Origin: an uncultured Slackia sp.
GTDB taxonomy: Bacteria > Actinomycetota > Coriobacteriia > Coriobacteriales > Eggerthellaceae
Reading direction: 5' to 3'
Length of the DNA: 64,000 nt
Assembly (NCBI RefSeq): GCF_934630525.1
Contig: NZ_CAKTVX010000004.1
Coordinates: 121,413-185,412 of the forward strand
Position 1 is the stretch's first letter; every line of letters starts with the position of its first letter. Shown here piece by piece: positions 25,179 to 34,279 of this stretch. A program made the position numbers and the translations under genes. Under the pieces are notes generated by a model. The model was not told the origin of the DNA. It searched no databases and saw nothing but the letters and a program-made list of their open reading frames with translations.

Positions 25179-26747
25179 ATGTCATCAGGCGACATCCAGG
25201 TCATTCTCGCAATGGCCCTATACTTCATCGTCGTGCTTTCGGTGGGCTTTTTCTATCTAAGGCGCTCGAATTCATCGTCCGAGAACTATTTCCTTGGCGG
25301 TCGCGGTTTGGGCCCGTGGCTCACGGCGCTTTCGGCCGAGGCGTCCGATATGTCGGGCTGGCTGCTCATGGGCTTGCCGGGCGTTGCTTATTTCACGGGC
25401 GCGTCCGATGCTATGTGGACGGCAATCGGCCTTGCCATTGGCACGTATTTGAATTGGAAGTTCGTGGCGCGACGCCTGCGCAAGTATTCTGAGGTTGCCG
25501 GCAACGCCATTACCTTGCCCGATTTCTTCAGCAATCGCTTCCATGACGATCGCCGCATCCTCATGAGCGTTGCGGCCATCATTATTTTGCTGTTCTTCTG
25601 CATCTATTGCGGTAGCTGCTTTGTAACGTGCGGCAAGCTTTTTTCCACGTTGTTCGGGCTCGATTACACCACCATGATGATTCTGGGCGCCCTTGTCGTG
25701 TTCGTGTACACCTTCGTGGGCGGATACCTTTCGGTATGCACGACCGACCTTATCCAGGGCTCCATCATGATTTGCGCGCTCGTGGTGGTTTTCGTGGGCA
25801 GTGTCGGCATGGCAGGCGGCGTGGAAAACACCGTTGCGTTCCTGCAAGATATCCCGGGCTTCCTTTCGGCCACTATGACGGCGCAGCCCGTTATGGGCGC
25901 CGATGGCCTGCAGGTTGTTGAAAACGGCATGCCCCTGTTTGGCGAAGCGACGGTATACGGAGCCGGTGCGGTGACGATTGTCGGGTGCCTCGCGTGGGGC
26001 TTGGGCTATTTCGGCATGCCGCAGGTGCTCGTGCGCTTCATGAGCGTGCGCCATTCCGATGACATCAAGAAGAGCCGTATCATTGCTACGGTTTGGGTTG
26101 TGGTGTCGCTCGCAAGCGCCGTGTGCATCGGCCTTGTGGGCCGCGCAGCGCTTCCTACCGAATTCCTTACCGCGTCCGCCGCGGAATCGATTTTCGTCGT
26201 GCTTGCGCAAATCATGCTGCCTTCGTTCGTGTGCGGCCTTGTGGTTTCGGGCATTTTCGCGGCAACGATGTCGTCTTCGTCGAGCTATTTGCTCATTGCT
26301 GGATCCGCCATATCGCAGAACCTTTATAAGGGCCTCATCAATCGAAAGGCGACCGACGCTCAAGCGATGTTCGTCTCGCGCGTGGCGCTTACGGTGATTT
26401 TGATTTTCGGAATCATTATCGCGCTCGACCAGAATTCCTCGATCTTCCAAGTTGTTTCATACGCATGGGCTGGTTTCGGCGCGAGCTTTGGTCCGCTCAT
26501 GCTGCTTTCGCTGTATTGGCGTCGCACGAATTGGCAGGGCGCTCTTGCGGGCATGCTTACGGGTGCGGCAACCGTTATCGTGTGGAACCTTTGGGTGAAG
26601 CCTCTCGGCGGCATTTTTGGCATATATGAGCTTTTGCCCGGATTTATTTTCGCGCTTATCGCCATTGTGGTGGTTTCGAAGCTCACGGCCAAGCCTTCTA
26701 AGGAAGTTCTCGATGAGTTCGATCACTATATGGAGGCGGACGTTTAG
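25179..26747 (+). CDS. putP: Sodium:solute symporter, PutP (proline) type
   Basis: A 522-residue transporter of the SSS family with about 13 membrane segments. The Na+/proline signature regions are visible: SENYFLGGRGLGPWLTALSA near 30-50, ASDMSGWLLMGLPG, the GYLSVCTTDLIQG segment, the FGMPQVLVRFMSVR loop, and MSSSSSYLLIAGSAISQNLY (about 367). AGAAGGGGGTATCG precedes the ATG. It probably imports proline or a related amino acid with Na+; a terminator follows 36 bp downstream. Confidence 0.9.
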   Translation: MSSGDIQVILAMALYFIVVLSVGFFYLRRSNSSSENYFLGGRGLGPWLTALSAEASDMSGWLLMGLPGVAYFTGASDAMWTAIGLAIGTYLNWKFVARRLRKYSEVAGNAITLPDFFSNRFHDDRRILMSVAAIIILLFFCIYCGSCFVTCGKLFSTLFGLDYTTMMILGALVVFVYTFVGGYLSVCTTDLIQGSIMICALVVVFVGSVGMAGGVENTVAFLQDIPGFLSATMTAQPVMGADGLQVVENGMPLFGEATVYGAGAVTIVGCLAWGLGYFGMPQVLVRFMSVRHSDDIKKSRIIATVWVVVSLASAVCIGLVGRAALPTEFLTASAAESIFVVLAQIMLPSFVCGLVVSGIFAATMSSSSSYLLIAGSAISQNLYKGLINRKATDAQAMFVSRVALTVILIFGIIIALDQNSSIFQVVSYAWAGFGASFGPLMLLSLYWRRTNWQGALAGMLTGAATVIVWNLWVKPLGGIFGIYELLPGFIFALIAIVVVSKLTAKPSKEVLDEFDHYMEADV

Positions 26748-26783
26748 GGTATAAAATCGCGAAACGGAGCTTTGCCGAAAGGG

Positions 26784-26813
26784 AAGGGGCGCTTGAGAAA
26801 GCGCCCCTTTTTC
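26784..26813 (+). terminator. Terminator of putP
   Basis: An 11-bp stem (AAGGGGCGCTT with AAGCGCCCCTT, GAGA tetraloop) followed by TTT. Confidence 0.9.
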
Positions 26814-26972
26814 GCGTCTTGGAGAAAAAAATTGCCAAAAATTTTTTTGAAAAGATTTTTAGCCAATTTGGCGATTTCGGGCGATATGGACGAGAAACCC
26901 TCAGAAAAAGGCCAGTTCAAAGCGGCCTTATGATCGAAATGTGTATGGATACGCCCGGCACCGTGTAAACGT
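26814..26972. other. AT-rich spacer upstream of the tRNA/tuf promoter
   Basis: Contains A- and T-tracts (around 26824-26870), unusual for this GC-rich window, ending about 100 bp before the strong promoter at 26973. It could act as a curved or UP-like element. There is no gene. Confidence 0.4.
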
Positions 26973-27001
26973 TTGACACGACTAGGGGGTCACGGTAATA
27001 T
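26973..27001 (+). promoter_or_regulatory. Strong promoter of the tRNA-Tyr/Thr/Met-tuf operon
   Basis: A consensus -35 TTGACA (26973-26978), a 17-bp spacer and -10 TAATAT (26996-27001). Transcription should start near 27008, giving an ~85-nt leader before tRNA-Tyr. It is the best sigma-A promoter in the window. Confidence 0.9.
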
Positions 27002-27092
27002 AACCACGCTCTTGCAGAGAGGAAAGAAAAACCGCCCTGCAAAAGCCGCAGCTTGATAAGTACACATAACGTATCCGAGCACTTTGCGAACT

Positions 27093-27177
27093 GGGCGTGT
27101 GCCCGAGTGGTTAAAGGGGACGGGCTGTAAACCCGTTAGCTCTGCTTACCTAGGTTCGAATCCTAGCGCGCCCACCA
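27093..27177 (+). tRNA. tRNA-Tyr (GTA)
   Basis: A class II tRNA of 85 nt. Acceptor GGGCGTG with CGCGCCC, anticodon loop CTGTAAA (GTA), long variable arm TAGCTCTGCTTACCTA, T-loop TTCGAAT, discriminator A, encoded CCA. Confidence 0.97.
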
Positions 27178-27182
27178 GTTTT

Positions 27183-27258
27183 GCCCGTGTAGCTCAGTCG
27201 GTAGAGCACTTCGTTGGTAACGAAGAGGTCACCGGTTCAAGTCCGGTCGCGGGCTCCA
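27183..27258 (+). tRNA. tRNA-Thr (GGT)
   Basis: 76 nt. Acceptor GCCCGTG with CGCGGGC, anticodon stem CTTCG/CGAAG with loop TTGGTAA (GGT), T-loop TTCAAGT, encoded CCA. Five bases after tRNA-Tyr. Confidence 0.97.
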
Positions 27259-27330
27259 TCTTAGCTTATATTCACGATGGAGCTGATTCAATTAGAAAAA
27301 GCCAAGCGATTTTCGCAGTCGTGATTATAT

Positions 27331-27407
27331 GGCGGTGTAGCTCAGTTGGTTAGAGCACACGGTTCATACCCGTGGCGTCACTGGTTCGAATCCAGTCACC
27401 GCTACCA
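27331..27407 (+). tRNA. tRNA-Met (CAT), elongator type
   Basis: 77 nt. Acceptor GGCGGTG with CACCGCT, so the first pair is G1-U72; anticodon CAT in loop TTCATAC; encoded CCA. It lacks the C1-A72 mismatch and the three G-C anticodon-stem pairs of an initiator. Ile2 (lysidine-modified CAT) cannot be fully excluded. Confidence 0.93.
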
Positions 27408-27417
27408 TTTGTAACGA

Positions 27418-27441
27418 ACACGCGTCCTTTTGGGCGCGTGT
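27418..27441 (+). other. Hairpin between tRNA-Met and tuf
   Basis: ACACGCGTCC can pair with GGGCGCGTGT around TTTT (one T-G pair), just after the tRNA-Met CCA. No U-tract follows. It is probably a processing signal or stabilising 5' structure for the tuf mRNA. Confidence 0.5.
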
Positions 27442-27489
27442 CTTAATATGAAGTAAAAGAGGCCGAAAGGCCCCCACAGAGGAGGAATA

Positions 27490-28692
<1,203 letters not shown>

Positions 28693-28729
28693 CTCTTTTA
28701 AGAGCCATTTGATTACTGGTTAGTTTGTG

Positions 28730-28761
28730 AGTGGAGCTCGAGCAATCGAGCTCCACTTCTT
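28730..28761 (+). terminator. Terminator of tuf
   Basis: A 12-bp stem (AGTGGAGCTCGA with TCGAGCTCCACT, GCAA tetraloop) followed by a T-rich but short tract. Confidence 0.8.
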
Positions 28762-28828
28762 CAGCTGAGTGCTTTGTTATATGTGTACAGATTCAAACTG
28801 AATTTCGATTTTTCTTAAAGGAGAGTTC

Positions 28829-28978
28829 ATGCGTACGTTGGTCACCCTGGCCTGCACCGAGTGCAAGCGCCGCAACTACACGACCAAAAAGAACAAGCAG
28901 AATAATCCGGATCGACTCGAGATGAAGAAATATTGCAAGTGGTGCAAAAAGCATACCCTGCATAAGGAAACTCGATAA
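28829..28978 (+). CDS. rpmG: 50S ribosomal protein L33
   Basis: A 49-codon gene. It begins MRTLVTLACTECKRRNYTT and ends KKHTLHKETR. Both zinc-binding pairs are intact (CTEC and CKWC), so this is the zinc-containing C+ form. AAAGGAGAG precedes the ATG. It lies between the tuf terminator and tRNA-Trp, the usual rpmG-trnW-secE-nusG order. Confidence 0.97.
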   Translation: MRTLVTLACTECKRRNYTTKKNKQNNPDRLEMKKYCKWCKKHTLHKETR

Positions 28979-28990
28979 GATAGGGAACAC

Positions 28991-29067
28991 AGGCCAGTAG
29001 CTCCAAGTGGTAGAGCGGCGGTCTCCAAAACCGCATGTTGTGGGTTCGAGTCCTACCTGGCCTGCCA
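28991..29067 (+). tRNA. tRNA-Trp (CCA)
   Basis: 77 nt. Acceptor AGGCCAG with CTGGCCT, anticodon stem GCGGT/ACCGC with loop CTCCAAA (CCA), T-loop TTCGAGT, G73 discriminator and encoded CCA. Confidence 0.97.
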
Positions 29068-29074
29068 GCTTGTT

Positions 29075-29106
29075 CAAGCAGCTTAAGTACGTAAGCTGCT
29101 TGTTTT
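29075..29106 (+). terminator. Terminator-like hairpin after tRNA-Trp
   Basis: An 11-bp stem (CAAGCAGCTTA with TAAGCTGCTTG, 6-nt loop) followed by TTTT. It would partly separate tRNA-Trp from secE-nusG. Confidence 0.65.
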
Positions 29107-29184
29107 GGTGTTTGGGGAAATTTAATTTCCAAGGATGATTCGGCGGTTTCTTCCCAAAGAAGCCGTATGAGAGAAAAAGAGACT

Positions 29185-29556
29185 ATGGCGAAAAAGTCTA
29201 AAACGCAGAGGGCGAAAGCTTCCGCAGCGCGTCAAGCGCGCAAAGCGCAAGCTGCCGAGCTCGAAGCCAAAGGCGTCTCCGCTGAAGAGATTGAGGCCCA
29301 GAAAAAGGCCGAAGCTGCTAAGCAGGAGAAGAAGGCCGTCGAGAAGGCGAAGCCCAAAAAGCAGCGCTTTAAGTTCCTCAAAGAGGTTCGCTCTGAGCTT
29401 AAACGCGTTACGTGGCCCACGCGAAACGAAGTCCTTCGTTGGACGGGTGTTGTCGTGGGTGCTTTGCTGTTCTTCGGTATCTTTGTCGCCGTGCTCGATA
29501 ACCTCATTGTTACGCCGATCGTCGTAGGCATCTCGAGCATTGGAGCAGGTGTCTAG
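29185..29556 (+). CDS. secE: Preprotein translocase subunit SecE
   Basis: A 123-residue SecE. The first 65 residues form a Lys/Ala/Glu-rich basic extension; the conserved SecE core is C-terminal (FLKEVRSELKRVTWPTRNEV, then one membrane helix GVVVGALLFFGIFVAVLDNL). The ATG at 29185 (MAKKSKTQ) is preferred over the in-frame ATG at 29167, although neither has a strong ribosome site. It stabilises SecY in the translocon. It ends 1 bp before nusG. Confidence 0.92.
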   Translation: MAKKSKTQRAKASAARQARKAQAAELEAKGVSAEEIEAQKKAEAAKQEKKAVEKAKPKKQRFKFLKEVRSELKRVTWPTRNEVLRWTGVVVGALLFFGIFVAVLDNLIVTPIVVGISSIGAGV

Positions 29557-29557
29557 T

Positions 29558-30091
29558 ATGGCAAGAAAATGGTATGTCCTTCACACCTATTCCGGTTACG
29601 AGAATAAAGTGAAGACGAATCTCGAAAGCCGCATTGAAACGATGGGCCTCGAGAACAACGTATTCGGGATTGAGATTCCCACCGAGACGGTTACCGAAAT
29701 CAAAGAAGGCGGCCGTCGCGTTGAGAGTGAAAAGAAAGTATTCCCGGGCTACGTTTTGGTTCGCATGGATCTTGACGATCGCAGCTGGGCTGCGGTTCGC
29801 AATACTCCAGGCGTTACCGGGTTCGTGGGAAGCCTCGGCAAACCCGAACCGTTGACTCGTGAAGAGTTCAACAAAATCATGAAACGCTCGTCTGTTCTTG
29901 CTCCCAAGAAGACCGTGTCGTCTTCTCTGGAAGTGGGACAGGTTGTCAAAGTTACGAGCGGTCCTTTTGCCGAGTTTGATGGCACGATTTCTGAAGTCAT
30001 GCCTGAGGCTGGCAAAGTCAAGGTCATGGTATCCATGTTCGGCCGCGAAACTCCTGTCGAGCTTACGTTCGACCAGGTTGCGACCATCTAA
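29558..30091 (+). CDS. nusG: Transcription termination/antitermination protein NusG
   Basis: A 177-residue NusG. The NGN domain starts RKWYVLHTYSGYENKVK and contains the FPGYVLVRM strand; the C-terminal KOW domain has GQVVKVTSGPFAEFDGTI. It links RNA polymerase to Rho or the ribosome. The start MARKWYV at 29558 follows GGAGCAGG inside the secE end; the longer frame from 29540 is not supported. Confidence 0.97.
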   Translation: MARKWYVLHTYSGYENKVKTNLESRIETMGLENNVFGIEIPTETVTEIKEGGRRVESEKKVFPGYVLVRMDLDDRSWAAVRNTPGVTGFVGSLGKPEPLTREEFNKIMKRSSVLAPKKTVSSSLEVGQVVKVTSGPFAEFDGTISEVMPEAGKVKVMVSMFGRETPVELTFDQVATI

Positions 30092-30193
30092 TTTTGGCTA
30101 TTCCCAGCCGCTGTGAGCCTGGGTGGACAGGGCTTCTCTTGCAGTGGCTGTGTATGGGAAATAACAAAACGGCAAGGTAAGGAAACAACGACA

Positions 30194-30688
30194 ATGGCTG
30201 AGAAGAAAGTCACCGGCTTCGTTAAGCTGCAAATTCCGGCTGGCGCTGCTAACCCGGCTCCTCCGGTCGGCCCCGCTCTGGGTGCTCAGGGTGTCAACAT
30301 CATGCAATTCTGCCAGGCGTTCAACGCCGCTACGCAGGAGCAGTCTGGCACCATCATCCCTGTTGAAATCACCATCTACGAGGACAAGACCTTCACCTTC
30401 GTGTGCAAGACCCCTCCGGCGGCTGTTCTCATCAAGGAAAAGCTCGGCATTAAGAGCGGCTCTGGCATTCCGCAGCTGAAGACCGTGGGCACGCTGTCCC
30501 TCGATCAGCTCCGCGAGATTGCCGAGATCAAGATGCCCGACCTCAACGCTAACGACATTGAGGCCGCCATGGAGATTGTTGCTGGCACCGCCCGTTCCAT
30601 GGGCGTTCGCATCGAGGGCCGCGAGATGAAGAAGGTCTATGTGCCTTCCAAGAAGCTCGCTGCTGCGCTCGCTGGCCGCGAAGAGTAA
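30194..30688 (+). CDS. rplK: 50S ribosomal protein L11 with C-terminal extension
   Basis: A 164-residue L11, about 22 residues longer than the usual ~142. The N-terminal PPVGPALGAQGVNIMQFC and C-terminal KSGSGIP and GTARSMG motifs are normal. After these comes a basic tail ending SKKLAAALAGREE. The start at 30194 has GTAAGGAAA upstream; the in-frame frame from 30113 includes the leader and is not plausible. L11 forms the GTPase-associated centre with 23S rRNA. Confidence 0.95.
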   Translation: MAEKKVTGFVKLQIPAGAANPAPPVGPALGAQGVNIMQFCQAFNAATQEQSGTIIPVEITIYEDKTFTFVCKTPPAAVLIKEKLGIKSGSGIPQLKTVGTLSLDQLREIAEIKMPDLNANDIEAAMEIVAGTARSMGVRIEGREMKKVYVPSKKLAAALAGREE

Positions 30689-30721
30689 TCTTCGCATCGC
30701 GTTCATTTGAGCGCATTGTAA

Positions 30722-30790
30722 GTGGAAGGGCCTCACGGCCCGCCATCACCACGTATGTGGAAGGGTTTGAAGAAAACCCGTCATCACCAC
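30722..30790 (+). promoter_or_regulatory. Tandem L1-type RNA hairpins in front of rplA
   Basis: Two consecutive hairpins with the same plan. Unit 1 (30722-30752): GTGG, AA, stem GGGCC/GGCCC with loop TCAC, then GCCATCA and CCAC. Unit 2 (30757-30790): GTGG, AA, stem GGGTTT/AAACCC with loop GAAGA, then GTCATCA and CCAC. The outer stem and the internal loop are conserved while the inner stem changes on both sides. Unit 2 abuts the rplA ribosome site GAAAGGA. The shape resembles the L1-binding site of 23S rRNA, so it is probably an L1 autoregulatory site. Confidence 0.75.
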
Positions 30791-30806
30791 GAAAGGATAG
30801 AAAGAC

Positions 30807-31517
30807 ATGTCTCTTTCCAAGAATCGCAAAGCTGCCCTCGCTAAGGTCGAGAAGGACAAGCTTTACGCTCCCGTCGAGGCCATGAACCTCGTCAAGGAAT
30901 GCTCTTCTGCGAAGTTCGACGAGACCGTCGAAGTTCACTTCCGTCTCGGCATTGACACTCGTCAGGCCGACCAGCAGCTGCGCGGCATGGTTTCCCTGCC
31001 GAACGGCTCTGGCAAAACTGTCCGCGTTGCCGTCTTCGCTGAGGGCGCGCAGGCTGACGCCGCCCGCGAGGCTGGCGCCGACATCGTTGGCTCCGATGAC
31101 CTCGTGGCCGACATCCAGGCTGGCAACATCAACTTTGATGCTGCCGTGGCTACCCCGAACCTCATGGGCAAGGTTGGCCGTCTGGGCAAAATTCTTGGCC
31201 CCCGTGGCTTGATGCCGAACCCCAAGCTCGGCACCGTGACCATGGACGTTGCCAAGGCCATTTCTGAGCTCAAGGGCGGCAAGGTTGAGTACCGCGCCGA
31301 CCGCTACGGCATTGCTCATGTCATCATTGGCAAGGCGAGCTTCACTGCTGAGCAGCTGGCTCAGAACTATGGCACCGTGTACGACGAGGTTGTTCGCATG
31401 AAGCCGTCTTCGGCCAAGGGCAAGTACCTCAAGTCCATCACGGTTTCTTCCACCATGGGCGTTGGCATTTCCGTCGACCCTGCCGTTTCTCGCAACTTCG
31501 ATCAGGCTGCTGAGTAG
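30807..31517 (+). CDS. rplA: 50S ribosomal protein L1
   Basis: A 236-residue L1 of normal length: MSLSKNRKAALAKVEKDKLY at the start, FDETVEVHFRLGID, the GPRGLMPNPKLGTVT signature (about 130), and KGKYLKSITVSSTMG near the end. It builds the mobile L1 stalk and in many bacteria represses its own operon. Two tandem hairpins precede its ribosome site. A terminator follows 43 bp after the stop. Confidence 0.98.
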   Translation: MSLSKNRKAALAKVEKDKLYAPVEAMNLVKECSSAKFDETVEVHFRLGIDTRQADQQLRGMVSLPNGSGKTVRVAVFAEGAQADAAREAGADIVGSDDLVADIQAGNINFDAAVATPNLMGKVGRLGKILGPRGLMPNPKLGTVTMDVAKAISELKGGKVEYRADRYGIAHVIIGKASFTAEQLAQNYGTVYDEVVRMKPSSAKGKYLKSITVSSTMGVGISVDPAVSRNFDQAAE

Positions 31518-31560
31518 CCCTTATTGAATTGCAACCACCGTATCCACCATGCGATGGTTT

Positions 31561-31592
31561 AAAGCCCGCTCTTCGGAGCGGGCTTTTCTTTT
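31561..31592 (+). terminator. Terminator of the rplK-rplA operon
   Basis: An 11-bp stem (AAAGCCCGCTC with GAGCGGGCTTT, TTCG tetraloop) followed by TCTTTT. Confidence 0.92.
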
Positions 31593-31633
31593 GTGGTAGC
31601 ATGACGTGCGATATGCGATGAAAGAAGGCTTTT

Positions 31634-32425
31634 ATGAGGCTGAACATCATTAAGAAATCGCCTGCAGAAATTGAGGCGATGAAAGAGGCGGGACGGCTTT
31701 CCGCCTATGTGCTTCGCAAAGTGGGCGAGGCGGCAAAACCGGGCGTGTCGACGCTCGAACTCGACGAGCTTGCCGAAACGCTCATTCGCGCCGAGGGAGG
31801 AATTCCAGCTTTTAAGGGCTATGGCGGGTTCCCGGGTTCCATCTGCGCCTCAGTGAACGATCAAATCGTGCATGGAATCCCTTCATCGAAAGTGATTCTT
31901 CGCGAAGGCGATATTCTTTCGGTTGATACGGGCGCCACGGTTGATGGCTGGGTTGGAGATAATGCCTGGACGTATCCTATCGGCAAGGTATCGAGCGATG
32001 TTGCCATGCTGCTTGAGACCACTGAGAAATGCATGTGGGCGGGCCTCTCGGCCGCACGTGCCGGCAATCATCTTGGCGACATTGGACATGCCGTTCAGAG
32101 CATCGCCGAGGCGCAAGGATATGGCGTAGTTCGCGATTATGTGGGCCACGGCATAGGCCGCCATATGCACGAAGATCCCAATGTGCCGAATTACGGACGC
32201 CCTCATAGCGGCATAGAGCTTGAGGTTGGCATGGTATTGGCAATTGAGCCCATGATTAACATGGGAACCCGCAAAACGCGCGTGGGGCGTGATGGGTGGC
32301 TTGTGACGACGCGCGATCATAAGCCAAGCGCTCATTTCGAAAAAACGGTTGCTATTACCGAAGACGGCCCGTTGGTTATTACGACCGAGCCAGACTTTAC
32401 GCGACCCGTTTCCAAAACCTGCTAA
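31634..32425 (+). CDS. map: Methionine aminopeptidase, type I
   Basis: A 263-residue metalloprotease that removes N-terminal Met. The metal ligands are visible: SVDTGATVDGWVGDNAWT (two Asp, about 97 and 108), GHGIGRHMHEDP (His, about 174), MVLAIEPM (Glu, about 207) and AHFEKTVAIT (Glu, about 238). The start follows GAAAGAAGG. The last codons (Lys-Thr-Cys-stop) form the left arm of a hairpin that belongs to a repeated RNA element. Confidence 0.96.
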   Translation: MRLNIIKKSPAEIEAMKEAGRLSAYVLRKVGEAAKPGVSTLELDELAETLIRAEGGIPAFKGYGGFPGSICASVNDQIVHGIPSSKVILREGDILSVDTGATVDGWVGDNAWTYPIGKVSSDVAMLLETTEKCMWAGLSAARAGNHLGDIGHAVQSIAEAQGYGVVRDYVGHGIGRHMHEDPNVPNYGRPHSGIELEVGMVLAIEPMINMGTRKTRVGRDGWLVTTRDHKPSAHFEKTVAITEDGPLVITTEPDFTRPVSKTC

Positions 32426-32563
32426 ACGCTACGAGCATTTCGCAGGTTTTGGAATTCAACAGGTTTGACGGCATTATGGAGTTGCCGGCTTTCTGTCGGT
32501 AGATATCCCATGGAGTCTGAGGGCCCCGACCTGTTAAACGCTACGAGCAATTAACAGGTCGGG
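32412..32563 (+). repeat. Pair of hairpins with an identical internal core
   Basis: Hairpin 1: CCAAAACCTGC (32412-32422) pairs with GCAGGTTTTGG (32442-32452). Hairpin 2: CCCGACCTGTTAA (32525-32537) pairs with TTAACAGGTCGGG (32551-32563). Both enclose the core AAACGCTACGAGCA, which contains a mini-stem GCT/AGC around ACG. The stems differ but the core is identical. Hairpin 1 includes the map stop codon. No T-run follows. The family is unknown to me. Confidence 0.65.
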
Positions 32564-32600
32564 AAGTGTTCTCGTCTTGCGAGTCAGATCGATTTGGCTC

Positions 32601-34259
32601 TTATCGTCGAAGTTTGCCTGCGATTTTGTTCGCGATGTTTGCCACGAAGCTCGCTTCTTCAAGGTGAAGCTTCAATGCGATGCCGAAGGTCACGACAAGC
32701 GCCGTGAGGCCGCCTGCGACGATGCTGATGAGGGCATTGACGATGGAGCCGTTCATGGGAGCCATCACCATGCAGCCCTGCATCACAAGCCAGCCTGCGA
32801 AGGCGCCCGCGGCGCCGAGGACGAACGAGCGAACGGCCGATGCGACCATGCCACCAAAGCCAAACGCGCCAAGTCGATGGCGCAGGTATGCGAAGCATGC
32901 TACATCGAGCACGATGTAGAAGACCGTTTCGCTCAAAGCGACGGCGACGATGCCGAGGTTGAGCGGACCTGCGGCCGGCGTTGAAAATACCATGATGAAC
33001 GCAATCTGCAAAACGGACGCGCACAGCATAAGGCCCGAATAGGGCTTCATTGCGCGCAGCGCGGAAAACGCCTTCTGCAGATAGGTATTCACCGCATAGA
33101 ACGGCAGCGAAATCGAAAGCACAATGAGATAGCTTGCGATTTGCCAAATGTTTTCCTGCGTGAATGCGCCGATGTGATAGAGCGTGACCAGGGGTTCTGC
33201 AAACACCATGAGATAGAGCATGAACGGCAGCATGAAAAACAGGATCTGCTTGCTGCCCGAGACTACGCCGCGCTTGAAGGAGTCGGTATCGCCCTTTGCA
33301 ATCATGTGCGAGATTTCAGTGAACATGGTCGTGGTGATGGGCACCGTGAGGAAGGCGTAGGGGAGGGTGAACCACAGGCGCGCGTACGCAATGATGGAAG
33401 GACCATTGTCAAGGCAGCCGTAGGCGGCTGAATTCTGAACGGAAACGATCACGAGGCCGGCGGTCATAACCACGACGGCGGGAACGCCGATCGAAAGCGT
33501 TTCCTTGAGGGCGGGGTCATGCAGGTCGACATGCGGGCGCAATTTGATGCCGTTTCGGCGCAGCGCAGGCAATTGAATAGCCATTTGCATGAACACGCCA
33601 AGCGGGTTGCCGATTGCGATGATGAGCTTAGCGAGCTCGGGATTGCTCGGTGCCACAAAGGCGTAGGCAACGAAGGTCGCGGTTACGATGATGTTGTTGA
33701 AGATAGGCGCAGCCGACGACCACAGGTAATCGCGAGAAGCGTTGAGCAGGCCGCTTACAATAGTCGAAATGCCATAGAACACAATTTGCATCGCGAAGAA
33801 TCGGAAGAAGAAGACGGCGTCGCCCATCGTCGATTGGTCGTTCATGAAGCTCTGGGTGTAAATGAGCGCCGGCGCGAAAATGGTGCAGAGCAGCGCGACG
33901 AAACCAAGCAGAATGAACGTGAGCGAAAGCAAATTTGACGCGTATTCGTTGCCGCCCTTAACGCCGAGCCTGTCTTTCACCGAGACATAGACGGGCAGAA
34001 ACGCGGTTACCAGCATTCCGCCCACAACGAGCTCGTAGAGCATGTTGGGAAGGTTATTCGCCACCTGATAGGAACTTGCGAGCATGGTGGACCCCAAGGC
34101 GAAGGCCATCGCCCAGGTGCGCATGAAGCCGGTGATACGCGAGATAATGACGAAGAATGAAATGAGCGCGGCGGACGATCCGACGTTTGCGACGTCGGAG
34201 GCAGCGCCTTCTGCGTCTTCGTTGGGTTCGTTCGTTATGGAATTGTTCGTAGTAGTCAT
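32601..34259 (-). CDS. murJ: Lipid II flippase MurJ (MviN)
   Basis: A 552-residue, ~14-helix MOP-superfamily membrane protein that flips lipid II to the outer face for peptidoglycan synthesis. Family features are the ISRITGFMRTWAMAFALG segment in the first helix, YQVANNLPNMLYELVVGGML and FVALLCTIFAPALIY. The first 30 residues are a polar Asn/Glu extension. The ATG at 34259 (minus) is preceded by TTAAGGGCAAC; a longer frame overlaps nadK and is rejected. Its promoter is at 34280. It is divergent from nadK. Confidence 0.92.
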   Translation of the reverse strand: MTTTNNSITNEPNEDAEGAASDVANVGSSAALISFFVIISRITGFMRTWAMAFALGSTMLASSYQVANNLPNMLYELVVGGMLVTAFLPVYVSVKDRLGVKGGNEYASNLLSLTFILLGFVALLCTIFAPALIYTQSFMNDQSTMGDAVFFFRFFAMQIVFYGISTIVSGLLNASRDYLWSSAAPIFNNIIVTATFVAYAFVAPSNPELAKLIIAIGNPLGVFMQMAIQLPALRRNGIKLRPHVDLHDPALKETLSIGVPAVVVMTAGLVIVSVQNSAAYGCLDNGPSIIAYARLWFTLPYAFLTVPITTTMFTEISHMIAKGDTDSFKRGVVSGSKQILFFMLPFMLYLMVFAEPLVTLYHIGAFTQENIWQIASYLIVLSISLPFYAVNTYLQKAFSALRAMKPYSGLMLCASVLQIAFIMVFSTPAAGPLNLGIVAVALSETVFYIVLDVACFAYLRHRLGAFGFGGMVASAVRSFVLGAAGAFAGWLVMQGCMVMAPMNGSIVNALISIVAGGLTALVVTFGIALKLHLEEASFVANIANKIAGKLRR

Positions 34260-34279
34260 GTTGCCCTTAATGTTTGGGT

